Source: Syncephalastrum monosporum B8922 | Lineage: Eukaryota; Mucoromycota; Mucoromycetes; Mucorales; Syncephalastraceae | Assembly: GCA_000697355.1 (NCBI GenBank) | Contig: JNEN01001165.1 | Location: 62,001 to 126,000, forward strand | DNA length: 64,000 nucleotides | Reading direction: 5' to 3' | Shown here: in pieces, positions 1 to 12,425 of the stretch | Layout of the letters: each line of letters begins with the position of its first letter | How positions within the stretch are numbered: position 1 is the stretch's first letter | Position numbers and translations under genes: made by a program | The notes under the pieces: model-generated | What the model was told of the DNA's origin: nothing | What the model saw: only the letters and a program-made list of their open reading frames with translations | Database searches by the model: none

Positions 1-247
1 CGCGAGCAGCAACACACGAGACGAGTACAAGCGTACCAACGTCGACTCACGCAGACGGCAGCTCTTCAATCCCCAATCTGACCATCCGATCGCTTTCAAC
101 AAGGAGGCTGATCCAAAGCAGCCGCCGCACAGGCCCTTGGCCGGTCAGCGCCGCGAAGGTCCGAACAAGAAACCCATCGAAATCCTAAAGAAACAACCAC
201 GACCACAGCAAGCGCAACAGCAACAGCAACAACAGCAACAACAGCAA

Positions 248-288
<41 letters not shown>

Positions 289-3200
289 ACAATTACAACC
301 CCAGAAGTCGACACCTACTTCGCAGGCTTCCTCTGAAAAGGATGCCCACAAGCGCAAGATCAAGGCACTCTATGCCGATCTGCAGGAGATAGAGACCCGC
401 ATTGCCAAGACAAACGAGCGCACGGCGCTCCTGCCCTTCTTTGAAACCAACGACGACGACCTCTTTAACCGCGGCCGCGGCCAGGATGCCCAGCCCACCG
501 TCGCCGTTCCGCCCATGACCCAGCGCGACGCGCGCCGAGCCGCCGACATCTGGCGCCAAAAGATCGATCTGCACATCGCCCTCGCCGACAAGTACCTCGA
601 GCTGATCTGCTTCGACTATGTCTTTTCCGAAAAGAAGAGCCTCGAGAGCCTGTGCTGGAAACGCGCCATCTACTCGCTCGTCGAGCAGTTCCGCCATGCC
701 TTCAAGCTGCGCGCACACGCCGCTCCGGGAGAGCAGGAAGCAGAAGAGGACGACGACGAGGAGGACATTGAGGTGCCTGTGATTTCAGAAACGGGCATGA
801 CCATGATGCGGCTCTCGCCTGCGTTGACAAACGAAGACCATGACACGGACGACGATGAAGATGACGAGACGCGTCGCATCAGTCATGCCGAGCAACTGTT
901 GATGTTGAAGCGTTGGTTCAACGATTTTTTGAACAAGGCGGACGACTTTTACCGTCGCCTGATGCTCGCCCTGCGCACGCTCGACGTCGGCGACCAGGAC
1001 CACGCCGCCTTCTTCCAATCCACCGAGGCCCACCTCGAGGAATGGCGCCGGACCCGCCGTCTCAAATGGTACAAGAGCATCCCGAACCGCGGCGACCTGG
1101 CCCGCTACCGCTTGGCGTATGTCGCCGGCGAAGACGGCGTCGTGAGTAAGCGCTACGCATTCGGCGAGGCCTGGCGCTGGTACGCGCACGGCGTGTGGCT
1201 GATGCCCGCCACCGGCAAGCTCTACTTTCACCTCTCGCTTCTCATGACAGGCGGCAACAAGGTCATGCAAGAGCTGCAAAAGCTCTACTTTGGCGTGCGC
1301 AGTCTGATGGTGCGCCGGAATGGGTTCATCAATGCGCGCGAGGGCCTCGTGATTCTATTTGAGGCCAACCGCCGCTGGGTCGACACCTACCTCGAGCAAA
1401 CGCAAAAGCAAAAGCAAAACCAGAAGCACCCCGCCTCGGCTCTGTCGTCGCCTGAGGAGGCCCAGGAAGCCGTGGCGGGCTTGCTGGTGCGCCTGCACGG
1501 TATGATCTTCACCAAGATCGGCCTCGACCAGTATGCCCAGATCAAGCGCCGGTTCTTGGCGTCCTTGTTTCCCGCCACACCGCCGCCCCGCGCGACCCAC
1601 ACGGATGTGCTCAGCCTTCTCAACGACGACCTCGACAACGCAATGGACGGCTGCCTATCCGGCGCCCAGATGTTTTGGTTTGAGACCGCGATCCTGAGCA
1701 TTGCCTGCCTGTACAACTACGACTACTCGACGTCCAAGTTTGCCAAACTCCTCACGCTCCAGTCCAAACGCGTGTTTGGACTGGCCCTGCCGCCCGACAT
1801 GGCTGCCACGTACGAAACCTTGCTCGAGGAGACGAACGACAGCCCGCTGTTCACGTACGGCATCGACTTGCAGTGCCAGATCGCCATCGAGTTGATGCGG
1901 CGCGCTCTCGACCCGGGCCTGCCCGGCCCGTGTGCCCCGAGTCTGCCCCTCATACCGCAGTCGCCCATGAACCTCAAAGACAATGAAGCTTTTATCTTTG
2001 CCCACCGCGAGCCCGCCCAGACGGACAACTTGGTCCACCTTCGCGAAAAAGAAGCCGACCAGGAAGAAGCCTGGATGATCTACATTGAGGTCCTCCTCCA
2101 CTGGCTCGTCCTCAACAGCGTGTGCCAGCCCGACCCGCAAGGCGCCAGTTTGTGGGACCGTCTGATCCACGACAAGGTCGCGCCCGCGTTCTGGGACCTC
2201 CTCTATGCGTTCCTGACCAAGCTGCTGCACTCCCTGGCGGAGGATACCAAATACGACATCATCAACCGCTATCTTCTCGACGACGACGAAAAGCCGATCG
2301 AGACTGAGGGCGAGCCCGTCTCGGAGACCGAGTGCGCGTATGCGCGCCTCATGATGAAGGTCCTCGGCAGGAAGCCGGTGTTACCGGAGGAGATGCACAT
2401 GCGCGGTCTGGGCTGGGTCGACGATATCACGGGCAAGCTGATCAAGATGTCGACCCTGATGGGTCCGGCGGATGACCGCGAGCTGCATGCGGCCACGGTC
2501 GAGCGCAAGATTAAAGTGCTAGAATACGGTTTTGCCTTGTCCAAGGTAAGCTAAACGGAATCATGGGGAGCGGGTGCAATTGGATTGGGAGTAAATTGCT
2601 TATACATTTTTATGACAGCAAATGAGCCATGTATTTTACTATGATCCGGTCAGCGAGGCGTTCACGCCCACGGCAGCTGCACGCCAGCCCAAGCCCGAAC
2701 AGGCGAGCGCGACCGCCGCAGCCGAGGCGCAGAAAGAAGACGACACGGAAGCACTGCTGGAGCCGACGACGCTGATGATGGCCATGGACGACGCGGTGTT
2801 GTTCTCAAACGAGACCGACGCGGTCGAGGACGAGGATGATGATATGCTGACGCAGCTCAAGAAGCGCCGCGAGCAGCTGCAGACAATGCTCCAAAACAGC
2901 CCGCCCCCGTCGCTCCGCAAGGTCTCGATGGGCCGCCACAAAGAGCGCCAGGAACGCCTCAGCCGTCTGCGCGAGCGCGTCTTGCCCGGTCAAACGACCC
3001 TGGTCCTCGACACCAATTGCTTTATCGGCCACTTTGAGCATGTCAAGAAGCTCATTGCCTCGCACCAATGGCAAGTCGTGATCCCGCTTGTCGTCGTGAC
3101 CGAGCTCGACGGCCTCAAGAGCAACACACCGCCGCTTGGCACGATTGCGGCCAACGCCCTCGTTTTCATTGAGGCCGCACTCAAACAGCAGCGGCCGCTC

Positions 3201-3473
3201 GTCCGCATCCAGACATCGCACAATAACTTTATACACGATATCTCGATTCGCTCCGAGCAGTTTGTGTTTGGCGAGACGGACAAGAACTTGGATGACTTGG
3301 TGCTCTCGGCCTGCCTGTGGTGGGCCGCCAAGAAGCAACAGCGGCCCGTGTCGGATACGACGGCGAGCGTGTGTCTCGTGACGGGCGATCGTAATCTGAG
3401 CGTCAAGGCGCGTGCACGCGACATTGACGTTGTCTCTGTATCGGCCGTCATGCAACTTAAACGAACCCAATAA
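1..3473 (+). CDS. SMG6/EST1A-like NMD endonuclease, 5' partial
   Basis: Two exons are visible: <2..2545 and 2619..3473, joined by a 73-nt phase-0 GT-AG intron. The frame is open to the left edge, so the start lies outside the window; at least 1132 residues are present. A run of about 29 Gln is followed by an EST1-type TPR/14-3-3-like region (AWRWYAHGVWLMPATGKLYF) and acidic loops. The C-terminus is a PIN domain with VLDTNCFIGH, VVVTELDGLK, DKNLDDLVLSACL and LVTGDRNLSVKA. The acidic residues expected of an active PIN nuclease (Asp, Glu, Asp, Asp) are all present, which favours SMG6/EST1A over SMG5 (degenerate PIN) and SMG7 (no PIN). The family cleaves mRNAs undergoing nonsense-mediated decay and is related to telomerase-associated Est1. 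A telomere role here would be inference. Confidence 0.85.
213..293 (+). repeat. CAA/CAG trinucleotide tract encoding polyglutamine
   Basis: Mixed CAA and CAG codons give an almost uninterrupted polyGln stretch near the visible N-terminus of the SMG6-like protein. The mixture of synonymous codons suggests selection for the amino acid run, not a pure CAG expansion. Confidence 0.9.
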
Positions 3474-3531
3474 TAATAAAAAGAGAGAGAGGGAGGGAGG
3501 GATCATCACCTGTTTGACGTCATACATCCTC

Positions 3532-3560
3532 AATAAAAAAAAAAAAAAAAAAAAAAAAAA
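3532..3560 (+). terminator. AATAAA plus poly(A) tract after the SMG6-like gene
   Basis: An AATAAA hexamer at 3532-3537 runs into a homopolymer of about 26 A, some 60 nt after the stop codon. It is a plausible polyadenylation region. The long genomic A run is a simple-sequence tract and may vary between isolates. Confidence 0.4.
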
Positions 3561-3696
3561 GAACATTCAAAAAAATGTAAAATACAAACGTACAAGTGTA
3601 GAAAAGAATAAAAAAGTGATGTAAGGGATAACTAGAGAAGTAGGACTACTAAACTACTACTACAACGACTATGGCGTAATGAAAGTATAAGATAAA

Positions 3697-4504
3697 CTAG
3701 TAAGAGGTGCCGTAATAAGGCATCATGGACTGCTGCATCATGTACATCCTTTGTCGCATCATCATGGCCTCCTCAACCGAAGGGGGTGGGCGGTGGGGTA
3801 TGCTATTGCGCCTTGATAGGTGACTGTTGGCTCGCCCGAGCGGATATTGCCATCGAGGAAGAGGACGATAATCGCCACTGTAGGTGCGCCGATAAGGTCG
3901 GTGCGGATACCAATATACCGCCTCTTCCTCTTCCTCTTCCTCTTCTTCTTCTTCTTCTTCTTCTTCTCCATCATAATCTTCATCGCCTTCCTCGTCCTCG
4001 CTTGCCGAGACCGAGACAGACCCATCGTCTCTGGGGTCTTCCAGCTGATCCCCGTCCAGATGATCCTCCTCGTCCTTGTAGCGCCACCCACGTGCTTTCG
4101 AACGAGAACGGTGTCGTTGCTGCTGTTGCGGTGCAGGCTGCTGCTCGGCACTCGACGAAGATTCATAGTAGGCTTCATCGTCATCATCGGCTGTGGGGAA
4201 GTCTTTTCTTTCAGCATGCTTCTGCTTGTGCTGAGCATGATCTTTTTGGACCTGACGATGGGAGAGGCGCAGCTGCTCGAGCTGGGCAAGCGTTTCCTGC
4301 AACTTGCGATGCATCCACTCCTCACGCTGACGGTGCTCCTCTTCGCGCTGCAGGCGCATTTCCTGTTCCTGCCGATACAGCCATATTTGTTTCCGCAGCA
4401 TGCTGAGCTCGTGCTTTGCAGAAGCCAAACAAACGACGTCATCGTCTGGCTTTTTCTCGTCCTGCACAGCGTCATTGTCGTCCTCTACGGCGGCATCTGC
4501 CGCA

Positions 4505-4536
<32 letters not shown>

Positions 4537-4974
4537 GGTGGTGGCGGTAGTAGCGTTGGTCGTGGGTGCAGGGCGCAGGACGAGCGCAGGAGGCGTGTGT
4601 CGGTCGGGGACCTCGGTCTTATCCTCCCAATGCAGCAGCATCTGGTGCGGTTTCGTCGGTGGCGATAAGTCAGGAGGCACGTGAGGATGGTGGAATGACG
4701 CGCGTCGAGGTCCGACGGGCGGACGACGGTGCTGTTGCGGTGGCGGCCGTGGCGAGGCTGACTGAAGTTGGGTCAGGTCGGGCGAGGACAATGTGAGACG
4801 CGGATAGCCGACAAAGTCGAGGAGATCCGAGGGTGACTTGGCGCGCGACGCGAGGGGCGGGAACGGACGGGATAGGATCCCGTAAGGATCGGCATTCTGA
4901 CTTCTCCTGTTGCCCCTGCTTCGTTTCTTATTGTTGCTGCTGCTCTCGTTGCGTTTCTTGAACAGCTTATACAT
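3697..4974 (-). CDS. Hypothetical low-complexity coiled-coil protein
   Basis: This is an intronless 425-residue ORF with an ATG start (MYKLFKKRN). I do not recognise a family. A basic, Ser/Asn-rich N-terminus (residues about 1-40) is followed by a Pro-rich region and a polyAla run (about 150-165). Next comes a Glu/Arg/Gln-rich segment (about 185-260, KQIWLYRQEQEMRLQREE) with heptad-like spacing suggesting a coiled coil. A strongly acidic polyGlu stretch (about 325-350) and a Tyr/Arg/Met-rich tail complete it. The composition resembles scaffold or RNA-associated disordered proteins, but no function can be assigned. The opposite strand also carries ORFs here, which are shadows of the repeats. 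It is convergent with the SMG6-like gene, 223 bp from its stop. Confidence 0.65.
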
Positions 4975-7169
4975 GCAACTGGCCAGGTTTAAAAAATAGA
5001 ACAGAAAAAGGCAAAGCGAGGGTAAAATGAAAGACCACCGACAATAAAGAAGAGAAGGTAAGAAAAAAAGAAAAAGATATGCAGAGGAGAATGAAAATTA
5101 AAAAAAGGTGAATGAGAACCGTTGGCCCTTCATATGATGTGTTTTCGTTTTGCTCCAACACACAACACCCATATTTGGTTATAAAGAAAACACAAACACT
5201 CACAAACATTACACCTGTGTTCTTCTTTTTCTTCACAGTCCCTGTCAACTACCGCTGCTAAGGGACCACATGCATAGATTGCATTTTCACCATGCTAGTT
5301 TAGTCCGTTGGCCCACCCCATCAAACAGTGAACGATGAGCTGGACAGACAAACGGACCTCTGATGAGAAAATGATGGACACGGGACTTGTTTGGAAGAAA
5401 GGGTGCCAGCTGAGCAAAGAGATGAACGACCGCAGCATGAACAGGAGGATGCGCCGCTTTGTCATTTCATTTCAATTCCTTATATTTTCCAAACAAACAC
5501 AGACTAAATCAGGCCTGTGGATGTTACAAGTTCAACACGCGGTGCGCTATTTGTGACGACACATACACACACACCTTTTATGCTTGACAAGTCATCTACC
5601 TTTAAAATGATCTTTTACCGATATAAGAAGCGAGTTCTCTTAAACAATACGTGGCCAAATCAAAAGCATAAAGAAAATAAGGGCCCCTGATGTCCCTTGT
5701 CGGTTTTCGGGTCCTTTTTTTTTTTTTACCCATTATGCGCAGCTAGCTTTGCAAAGGCACGTGGTAACCCGTGCCTGAGAAAAAACGCTGAAAGAGGCGT
5801 CGCATGAACAAATAGATGAAGGCCTGTCGCTTGATTACAAGGAATAGACATTTTTTGAGTTGAACTTTTGAGCCTTTGGACGAACGGCCTTGATAGATGA
5901 AAGAGGTAATATTTTCTCTACCCCCTGGATTCATGATGTCACTCTTTTTTGACTGTATTTCATATGCAGTCCACATTGGAGCTCGCGTGTCATTTATTGA
6001 CAAGGTGTGTTCCATAGATGAAATCGCCAGTACCACGAGCGTGCAGCAAGTTAAACTTCGTTATTTTTAATTTTACGCTTATTTTTTCGGCACAAAGGTG
6101 TTTAAAGTAAGATACTTGTAAGAACGGCATTGCGTTAGACGAGTGCCCGTGAGCCAGCAAAATAAGAATAAACAAATCACAAAAGCCGTGCTGCCAATGC
6201 AAGCATACATATACTGGCATGCAAAGTACATTGCACTGGCATGTACTGGAGAACACCGCATCCTACAGATAGGACAGATCAGAATTGCGCAGATTATGCA
6301 TGCTTTGAACCCGTGTTTCTGACGTGTGTATGAGAATCAAGTGAATTCAGATCAGATCGAAGCACGTTAATAGCCTACCAAAGTCTCAACGAAAGAGTAG
6401 CCCTACGAGGAGGAACGATGCTGGCAAATGTAAAAATAAATGGATCGCCTGAACCATTGAGCATAGTCAGATAACATTATGACCGAGAAAAAGTGCCAAG
6501 GATTGTATGCATTGACCAACGTTTGTGAGGCGTGTCGTGAAGATGGCAAGTGCGGACAGAGACAATCACTTTAACCAGTAGCATGTGTCTATTTGACCCT
6601 ATTGACATTTGATCAGCAGTGACTTTTATTGAATGAAAACCTCTTGTGATCCTACCACCGAAAGCTTATGTAATGCATTGATAACGTTTAAACAGCGTGG
6701 AATGAAATTATACGCAGGTTAATGAGCTCTTTCTTCCAACGGCAATCGAGCACGTTCGTGTCAATCTATTCTATACGCGAAAGGTGTCGATCGACATGCA
6801 TATTTCTAGATGAATCTACACAGACCCTGGGGGTTTCCTTCCGGCTAACAACAATAATCATGACACTCCAGAAATGTCCAACAAGGGAGTCGCACGTGGT
6901 TGAAATAGAAAAAAATCAGTGTATTCTCTTGTAAATCAAGAAGGATAAAATGTAGATTCTGTACAGGATGGCACTAGCTAACTAACGAGGTAAGGGTACG
7001 TAGAACATAATGGAATTAAGATAATTTGATCGAAAATGGCATCAAGGAGGGTTAAGGGTTCGTACTCGGAAATGAAAGTTAAGAGTTTAATATAATCGTG
7101 TGCGCGAGTGATTGAGCGAGTGGGACAGAGATATAGGTGTGCGGATGCGCGTTGAAATGGGGGACCGTG
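4975..7169. other. 2.2-kb spacer, no supported gene
   Basis: This AT-rich spacer has only short ORFs without conserved motifs or coherent splice phases. It lies upstream of the coiled-coil gene (minus strand) and downstream of the four-helix membrane protein gene. I see no RNA gene or repeat family in it. Confidence 0.6.
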
Positions 7170-8126
7170 TTACACTCGTAGTTTCTGACTGCTCCCTGCA
7201 TATTCATCTTCTGCCCAAAAAGACAAGTTCATCTGGGACATGCCGACCTGGATGGTGGGTAGGTCATCGAGTGAGACGTGCTCCCACGATATATGATGAT
7301 ATCGCGTCATGTATGACGACCGATCAGACGCATCATCGCTCTCGCGGCCGTACGTTGGCAGTGTTTTGGAGTGATAGGCCGTCATGCTTTTGAGATCATG
7401 TTTCTCGTCGCGGGAAAGCATCGTGTTGTTATGCGCGGGCGAAGGCGACTTGAGCGTCGTCGTGTCGTAGGTCTTGGGCAAATAGGTAAGGGATGGTGCC
7501 TCCACGGTAAAAATAGTGGCCGAATCATGCATGATGGACTGCGTCAGGGTCAGGAGCGTGGCAAGAATAATGATCACCCAGGCTGCCACGGCGACAAAGG
7601 CTAGCATGACAGCCACGCCGACAAGGCCGCATGCTTGCGAGTATTCCAATACGAATGGCGAGTTCTCCACGCGACAAGGCGAGGCCACTAAAACAAAAAA
7701 AAAAAAAAGAAAGAAAAAAGGATCATTGAGCTTCTTCGAGGTTGAGTTGCATTGCACGAATTTTTCTTGCTTACTGCGAAAATTAGTCATGACGACCGAG
7801 GTGGCCGAGGCCCAAAGTGCGATCTGGATGACGGCCACAGTCATTTCTGAGGCAAGGAGGGTGCGCGAAGGTGCATATGGGCGGTCGTCGATAAGGCGGA
7901 AAAAGACATGCAGGTGAAGGCACAGTAAGGCAGAGGCACCGACGAGTGAGACCGAGCCCAAGACGAGCAGCAGGAAATCCTGCGGCCCTGATGTGGATGA
8001 TATCAGACCCGTATCCGGTGCAGCGCCGAGCGCGATTGCGTTCAGAACAATGACACCAATGCTTATCCATTGCGCAACGACGAGAAGGCTGATGTGTATC
8101 AGAGCGTCTTGTTTCGCTTTTTGCAT
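7170..8126 (-). CDS. Four-helix integral membrane protein (MARVEL-like topology)
   Basis: Two exons, 8126..7775 and 7687..7170, with an 87-nt intron (GTAAG...TTTTAG, phase 1), encode 289 residues. The start is the ATG reading MQKAKQDALIH. The longer ORF upstream begins in low-complexity 5'UTR sequence and was not used. Four hydrophobic segments occur: about 10-32 (LLVVAQWISIGVIVLNAIAL), 47-70, 85-107 and 130-160 (VAVMLAFVAVAAWVIIILAT). A Ser/Thr/Tyr-rich tail of about 120 residues follows, probably cytosolic. The helix arrangement resembles fungal MARVEL-type proteins, but sequence identity to that family is not established. The intron removes a poly-T-coded Phe run. Confidence 0.65.
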   Translation of the reverse strand: MQKAKQDALIHISLLVVAQWISIGVIVLNAIALGAAPDTGLISSTSGPQDFLLLVLGSVSLVGASALLCLHLHVFFRLIDDRPYAPSRTLLASEMTVAVIQIALWASATSVVMTNFRSKQEKFVQCNSTSKKLNDPFFFLFFFFVLVASPCRVENSPFVLEYSQACGLVGVAVMLAFVAVAAWVIIILATLLTLTQSIMHDSATIFTVEAPSLTYLPKTYDTTTLKSPSPAHNNTMLSRDEKHDLKSMTAYHSKTLPTYGRESDDASDRSSYMTRYHHISWEHVSLDDLPTIQVGMSQMNLSFWAEDEYAGSSQKLRV

Positions 8127-9401
8127 TTTGTTGAAGGATGAGAATACGAGAGTGGGAAGGAAAAGAAATGAGGAAAAAGAGAGAAGTCGTTGATCCGCTT
8201 TTAAAAACGCGGGCGAGATAAAAAAAAAAAAAAGAGGTAAGACGTACTCCTTAGAAACTGCTGGCAGATGTTGGTTGACATGTATGTATGTGTTTTCCTG
8301 CCTGCTGAAATTTATGCTCTTACTGCTTGCTGCTGCTGCTGCTGCTGCTGCTGCTATCTTTTCTTTTTTTCTTTTTCGGCTGATACTACTAGGCCTTTCT
8401 TTTTTGCATCTTATACATTCCTCCCTGCGGCGAAAAAAAAAAGATACACACAACTGCACCCACTGCACATCAGCAAGTGTCTCCGCATCCATTTTGTTTT
8501 CACGAAGAAAAACAGCGCTGGCACGCAATTAACCTAGAACCAGCTATTTTGAGGTAATACACCACACCTGGAGAGAAAACATCAAAGTCTCCTTCTGCTA
8601 CCTTCATTGGATTAATTACGTTGTCATTTCGAGCAGTTATATTTAATAGATAAAAAAGCTGATTCAGAGGATCTCGAGCATGTTTTTTTCGCGCGCGTAT
8701 CCTTACCTGCACGCGTGTGCAATGTGTCCCTGGCTCATCTCCTACCTTCTACTCAGACCGAAGAAAGGCGGCGACAGCGCTCTCTCATCTATTATGTATG
8801 TCGTGAGGGTGCACGTGCGGTAGTGAGGTCAGAATCCCTGTGTTATTGTGCTTTTTAGGTCTGGCTTTTTTGTTTATTCAGAAACAAAAGAAAACAAAGG
8901 GCTTGTCAGTGCCATCACGCTTAAGAGGCAGCGCTTACCCAAAATGACCCGATTCACTATCCCAAACTAGAACGAGAGATACACACACACACAAAGAAAG
9001 AGAGCGTACAAGCGCCCCCTCAATTGTGGCCTCCCCCTTCACTAACCCCTTCTTTTCGATGTTCCCCCCTCTTTTCGTTATACTCTTTTATAACTGCCTT
9101 TTTATTTTATTTTCCTTCAGCGAGTGTATATCATGCTTTTCTTGTCCCAAAAGTGCTTTTATTATATGATGACCGAAGAGGCATTCCTGTGGACAGGAGA
9201 CCGTAAAAAAAAAGACAAGCGAACCAGGTCAATTAAATAAATCTATCTACACATCAATGTATTGTTCCCATTTAGCTTGCTTGTGCTGCTCTGGGTTTAT
9301 AAGGGCATAAGAATATACAAATAGAGCAACGAAGGGGATGGGAGGAAGAGAAGAGAGAGAAGGGCTCGTCGATACACCTTGCTTAGCCTGACGACAGTCG
9401 G
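8127..9401. other. Spacer with (TGC)n microsatellite; no supported gene
   Basis: The stretch upstream of the four-helix protein gene holds a (TGC)9-type microsatellite at about 8328-8355 and several homopolymer runs. A CGCGCGCG tract lies at 8690-8697. ORFs here are low-complexity readthrough. A 5' untranslated exon of the downstream gene is possible but cannot be shown. Confidence 0.5.
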
Positions 9402-9905
9402 TTACCTTGCCCACAACACCGCTGTCACGATGAGAGCTGCGATGAGGAGGACACTGAATCCGATGGACAAGACTCGGCACAAGGACTGCCAGCGTTCTGC
9501 CATTTTTCCACCGCATTCACCCGCTCGCCGTGGCCACACCGCGCCGATCCACCACAGAGGTGGGAAAACGAAGCCAAATAGGAAAAGCACTGCGCCTATC
9601 GAGTATAGCCCGTCTTCGGAATCAAATATCCACCACGGCTTGTCTTCGTGTTCTTCACAGTCTGATTCAGGTGCATCTATCGTGATCGCGATCTCATTCT
9701 TCTCATTGGACAGAGCAGGTGGTGCAGGTGGTGCAGGTGATGCTGGTGATGCTGGTGGCAGTGGCTGTCTTTGGAGAGAGGTGTGGACTAACCGGCCGTC
9801 CTCTTGACTCGGCGGTCGAAGGATCATGGTGCCCGACGGCAGCGTCAAGGCGGGTGGGGACAGTCTCTTTGGTGACACTGGCTCTGTTGAATAGGATGTA
9901 GACAT
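9402..9905 (-). CDS. Small two-helix membrane protein, hypothetical
   Basis: A 167-residue single-exon reading starts at the ATG giving MSTSYSTEPV. The N-terminal half is Pro/Ala-rich and presumably disordered, followed by an acidic stretch. The C-terminal half is more ordered: DSEDGLYSIGAVLFLFGFVF then FPPLWWIGAVWPRR, a charged Cys-containing linker, and a last hydrophobic segment (IGFSVLLIAALIVTAVLWAR). The Trp-rich first helix ending in WPR looks conserved, but I cannot name the family. The terminal codons AGG-TAA overlap a potential splice donor, so a further exon is possible. Confidence 0.6.
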   Translation of the reverse strand: MSTSYSTEPVSPKRLSPPALTLPSGTMILRPPSQEDGRLVHTSLQRQPLPPASPASPAPPAPPALSNEKNEIAITIDAPESDCEEHEDKPWWIFDSEDGLYSIGAVLFLFGFVFPPLWWIGAVWPRRAGECGGKMAERWQSLCRVLSIGFSVLLIAALIVTAVLWAR

Positions 9906-10743
9906 GAGGGAGCCTGGAGGTGTGGTGCTATACAGGAAAGGGCAGCGCACGGCAGTGGTAATGATACTTGCAATAAGCATCCGCGTGCATAATATTTGCG
10001 TTATCTCATGTCATACTCTATTCAAAGAGACACATCGCCTTAATAACAGATATGCAATCAATTCATGCTACAGAGCGTTTTCTCTATTTTTGTCTCCTTC
10101 GATTTGAAAGGCAATGTCTGCTCAAACGCCCCTTGCATACGGGGATCCTCGTCTACAAACAGGTTACATGCTTCTCAGGAACAAAGAATATATATATTTA
10201 CAGCAAGTTGTCAATTAACTCTAGTTTGCTCTTCTCGTGCTTGCACATACTTTGTATTTTTATTTTTATTTCCCGGTATAAACTAGCAGCAACTGTCTAA
10301 TAATGCAGCAACTACAAATGACACTCGATATCCGAGGAAGGGAGGGGGCGCATGTATGGGACAATTCGAATGATACACAAATGAAGGTTGTGCAATTTAT
10401 TCTGAACTTGCCAGATTGCGCAACTGAGGCACATTCTATTTCAAATCTCCAAGACACTCTCGGTTACACACTGTAAGCCATGTGTCTCAGCGCCACGTTT
10501 TTGCTGCTGCATGTACGCTGCACCCGGCGTTCTGAGATGAGCACAGTGTACCGTAGCCTTACTATTAGAAGCAGGTGAAAGGTCATTTAGGATGAACACC
10601 TATGATAAAGAGATCCTCTTGGTTACATTGGTAGGTCACTGGTGCTACGTACGCGCGCGCCGCCTCCACTTGCCTTTTACTTGTTTCTCCATCATGTGTC
10701 CTTTAAATAGAGCGTAATTTTTTTTTCTATTCTTCATTTCTGC
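9906..10743. other. Spacer upstream of the 10744 gene
   Basis: No gene is supported. A (CG)n tract lies at 10652-10660, 84-92 bp before the next ATG, and a CCTTTAAATAG TATA-like stretch lies at about 10700. Both are candidate core-promoter elements. Confidence 0.4.
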
Positions 10744-12425
10744 ATGACTCAGTTACTCTTTCAGCCGTTGGACGACAAGGTGGAATTTGCATCACTGGAG
10801 AAGTCAGAGCAGGCGATGGTCCAGTTTTTTAGGGACAATGCCGCGGTCGACATTGACTACAAACGCCTGAGCAAAATGGCCCTCGTGTACATGAGCGATA
10901 CACTGCAAAAGTGGAAACAAGAAGCCGATCGGCTGAGCCAAACGTCCTGCCGCGCACCTCGTTTCCACCCTTCCGAAGACAACGACGGTATCTGCCGAAG
11001 GCTCAGCAAATCCCACTTTCCTTTCGACCGGCGGTTGATTGATATACCCGAGCTGGGCGACAGCATTGCGCATATCGAGAGTGAGGCTGCACTCGAGGCG
11101 GTGCTCTCGGGTGACTCTGCCCACGAGGATCTTCTGGAGCTCACCGCGGCGCGGACCCACGGCAGCTCCACGAGCCAGCATGCATCGTCGTCGAGTACGC
11201 TCGTCGCAAGCGCGGAAAAGAGCGCCATGTTCAGCGCGTCGCTAACCGGGCTCCAAAAAATCAGCATGAGCCAGCAGCACCAACGCGCAGGCCAGAGCCT
11301 GCCGCACCTGCTCCAAGTCCCGAAAAAGTCCATCAAGCAAAGCAACTACAAGTCCCTCCTCAAGCCAGAGCGATGTGAGATCCACACGCGCGAGGAGCTC
11401 CTCGACTATGTGCGAACGCCGCATAAGGGACCGGTCGGTGAGAAAGTGGCGCCCGTCATGTTCGTCAAGATCCACAAGCTCGATTCGACAGAGATCCTGC
11501 AGGCGACCGCGTCAGCCTGGATCGATTCGATCGTGCGCGTCCAATGCTGGGACCATGACGCGCTACAGTACATTTATCGTGTCTTCCTCCATATCGACCT
11601 GGAACCCTCGATTTTGGCTGGCTACGTGTACGGCTGTCGTATCGCGATGAGCGACTTTCACGGCATGCTGTCGTATTACTGGATCAACCGGTACATGTTT
11701 TCTCCCAAGCCAATGGACCCAAGCGAGCTCGTGCCTGCCAGTGAGCTACCGCGTATTCCGACCTTGTTCCAACTCGACAAGTCCAACTACGAGATCAGCT
11801 GTCACCCCAACGTGCGCTACGGCGTCAAGATCAAGGGCAATCGCGTGTATCTGCAAATCATGTCGCTGGCGGATTTTCGTTTTGCTTCGTCTGCCCATAT
11901 GCTGGATCGCTTCAGTCGGGCGCACAATGATAATCTCATCAAGCTCTTTCGTCTGATCCCGGATAAGAAATCCTTCGATATTGCGGTTCAGGTAACCTTG
12001 TTCATATTCCGTCAAAAGATGAATGTCACTCACCTTGGATCTCCGGATTCTATTAGGTCGGCATGATCCCCACCGGGCTGGCCATGACACTCATTGATTT
12101 CAGTTTCTGGACCGACAAGGTGCTGACGCCAGGTCGTGTTTTGACCGACACCACCCTGTGTCAGGACGAGGCGTATTTCCTCAACGACGATCTGGAACAT
12201 CAGCACAGTGGACCGACGATGGTGTCGAGGGAGACCAAGGTTTTGTTTACTAGCCTCAACAAGAATTACTTTCCGATCTGGACCATGGTACGCCGCGATC
12301 TGGACGAGCAGATGAAATACAATCCTGTGATGGTGTTCTTGACGGCTGTCAGTACCATTTTCGCTATCACAGGCATTCTTCAGGTCGTGCTGGGCGTCCT
12401 TCAAGTCATACAGCAGCAAGGTTGA
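10744..12425 (+). CDS. Hypothetical protein with C-terminal membrane anchor
   Basis: Exons 10744..11991 and 12057..12425 (65-nt phase-0 intron) encode 538 residues beginning MTQLLFQPLDDKVEF. The N-terminal 230 residues are charged with Ser/Gln-rich loops. The central part (about 235-420) looks globular, with MFVKIHKLDSTEILQATASA, a Trp/Tyr-rich section and a run of alternating beta-like segments. A single strong hydrophobic helix ends the protein (NPVMVFLTAVSTIFAITGIL), leaving only a short tail. This suggests a tail-anchored or type II membrane protein with its bulk in the cytosol. I do not recognise the family. The exon join keeps frame and the junction reads IAVQ-VGMIP. Confidence 0.7.

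Noticed and set aside
145..363. PolyCys/polyAla frames opposite the CAG/CAA tract
   Set aside because: They are alternative readings of a trinucleotide repeat and have no other coding support.
5743..6261. Short minus-strand ORFs in the 5-7 kb spacer
   Set aside because: AT-rich composition, no codon bias and no motifs; treated as noise.
8127..8528. N-terminal extension of the four-helix membrane protein
   Set aside because: The extra residues come from poly(A/T) runs and a (TGC)n tract. The ATG at 8126 gives a clean start just before the first helix.
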